The translations under genes and the position numbers were made by a program. A stretch of DNA of 6,593 bases from Actinomycetes bacterium. GTDB taxonomy: Bacteria > Actinomycetota > Acidimicrobiia > Acidimicrobiales > Microtrichaceae. Under the pieces are notes generated by a model. The model saw only the letters and a list, made by a program, of their open reading frames with translations. It did not search any database and had not been told where the DNA came from. This document shows positions 6,137 to 6,593 of this stretch, piece by piece; position 1 is the stretch's first letter, and every line of letters begins with the position of its first letter. The DNA lies in the NCBI GenBank assembly GCA_023423475.1, contig JAFAFN010000074.1:1-6593 (forward strand). Reading direction: 5' to 3'.

Positions 6137-6593
6137 GTGAGCCCACGCCGAAGCAAGCCAGCGACCGAGGAGCCGACCTCCCCCGACGAGGACGGCCCGA
6201 ACGACCCCGGCGCCGGCGATGACATTCCGCCCGGGCAGCAGTCCGGGGACGACGACAGCCCCGCCGAGGAGCTGCTCACCATCGAGGAGCTGAGCGAGCT
6301 CAGCGGCATCCCGGCACGCACCATCCGCTACTACCAGGCCGAGAAGCTGCTCGAACGCCCCGAACGGGACCGCAAGGACGCTCGCGTCGCCCGCTACGGA
6401 CCGCACCACGTCGAACGTCTGCGCCTGGTGGGCGAGCTGCGCGACCGTGGACTCAAGCTGCCCGCCATCCGCACGTTGCTGCAGGAGGGCGACGCCTCGG
6501 CGCTCGTCGCGGACTGGCTCGGCCTCGACGAGCAGCTGCGCGGCTCGTGGGGTCCCGACGCGCCGCGACTCGTCACCCGCGACGAGCTCGCCG
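6137..6593 (+). CDS. MerR-family transcriptional regulator (C-terminus cut by window edge)
   Basis: The frame is open from GTG 6137 to the window edge (152 codons), divergent from the reductase gene with a 103-bp gap. Residues 1-45 form a Pro/Asp/Glu/Gly-rich, probably disordered extension uncommon in minimal MerR proteins. The MerR DNA-binding domain follows: LTIEELSELSGIPARTIRYYQAEKLL (47-72) is the helix-turn-helix, ARYGPHHVERLRLVGELRDRGLKLPAIRTLLQ (85-116) the wing and second helical pair. The part after it, WLGLDEQL...SWGPDAPRLVTRDEL (127-151), resembles a group of actinobacterial MerR regulators with an LGLE-type segment followed by a tryptophan-proline region; this is from memory of the family. 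No metal-binding cysteine is present in the visible part, so a classical metal sensor is unlikely. Its position makes it the prime candidate to bind the three dyads and control the desaturase operon and itself. GTG 6137 is the best start: no later ATG or GTG precedes the domain. Confidence 0.88.
   Translation, partial: MSPRRSKPATEEPTSPDEDGPNDPGAGDDIPPGQQSGDDDSPAEELLTIEELSELSGIPARTIRYYQAEKLLERPERDRKDARVARYGPHHVERLRLVGELRDRGLKLPAIRTLLQEGDASALVADWLGLDEQLRGSWGPDAPRLVTRDELA

Noticed and set aside
6080..6409. Minus-strand frame of 109 codons opposite the MerR gene
   Set aside because: It overlaps the clear MerR helix-turn-helix coding frame and dyad O3; its composition is a generic antisense Gly/Ala/Leu/Val pattern.
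1..6593. tRNA, rRNA, CRISPR, insertion sequence or prophage features
   Set aside because: Almost all the sequence is covered by well-supported genes, and no repeat-spacer pattern, transposase motif, terminal inverted repeat or structured RNA signature was seen in the gaps.

Overview
The window is about 70% GC, with dense genes that nearly all sit on the minus strand, GTG starts, little Shine-Dalgarno sequence and long antisense open frames. Together with the protein families (LuxR/LAL ATPase regulator, mycobacterial DesA3-type desaturase with its flavin/iron-sulfur reductase, actinobacterial-type MerR regulator), this points to a high-GC actinobacterium. Lineage below phylum level cannot be fixed from the sequence. 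No RNA genes, CRISPR arrays, insertion sequences or phage genes were seen.

Layout, left to right. Positions 1-972 (minus, cut at its C-terminal end) encode a secreted lipoprotein with an HELMH zinc-peptidase motif. Positions 1049-3715 (minus) encode a large LuxR-family ATPase regulator of the LAL/MalT type. Positions 3805-4908 (minus) encode a membrane acyl desaturase with the three histidine boxes, preceded by a strong AGGAGG ribosome binding site. Positions 4957-6033 (minus) encode a ferredoxin-reductase-like flavoprotein with a C-terminal plant-type 2Fe-2S domain. Positions 6137-6593 (plus, cut at its C-terminal end) encode a divergent MerR-family regulator.

The functional core is the reductase-desaturase pair. 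The reductase should pass electrons from NAD(P)H through FAD and 2Fe-2S to the diiron desaturase, which inserts a double bond in a long acyl chain. This is the gene order of Mycobacterium tuberculosis Rv3230c-Rv3229c (desA3). The 103-bp divergent region between reductase and MerR gene holds the most striking non-coding signal: three copies of an 18-bp dyad, consensus TGWCAGT-N4-ACTGWCA, at 6033-6050, 6052-6069 and 6078-6095. A TTGACA -35 hexamer and a plausible -10 for the reductase lie inside two of them, and the ATG follows so closely that the transcript may be leaderless. The arrangement looks like a multi-operator switch for membrane-lipid desaturation, with the divergent MerR protein the obvious but unproven candidate binder.

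A second non-coding structure, a perfect 22-bp palindrome flanked by 14-bp direct repeats, lies between the desaturase and the LAL regulator.
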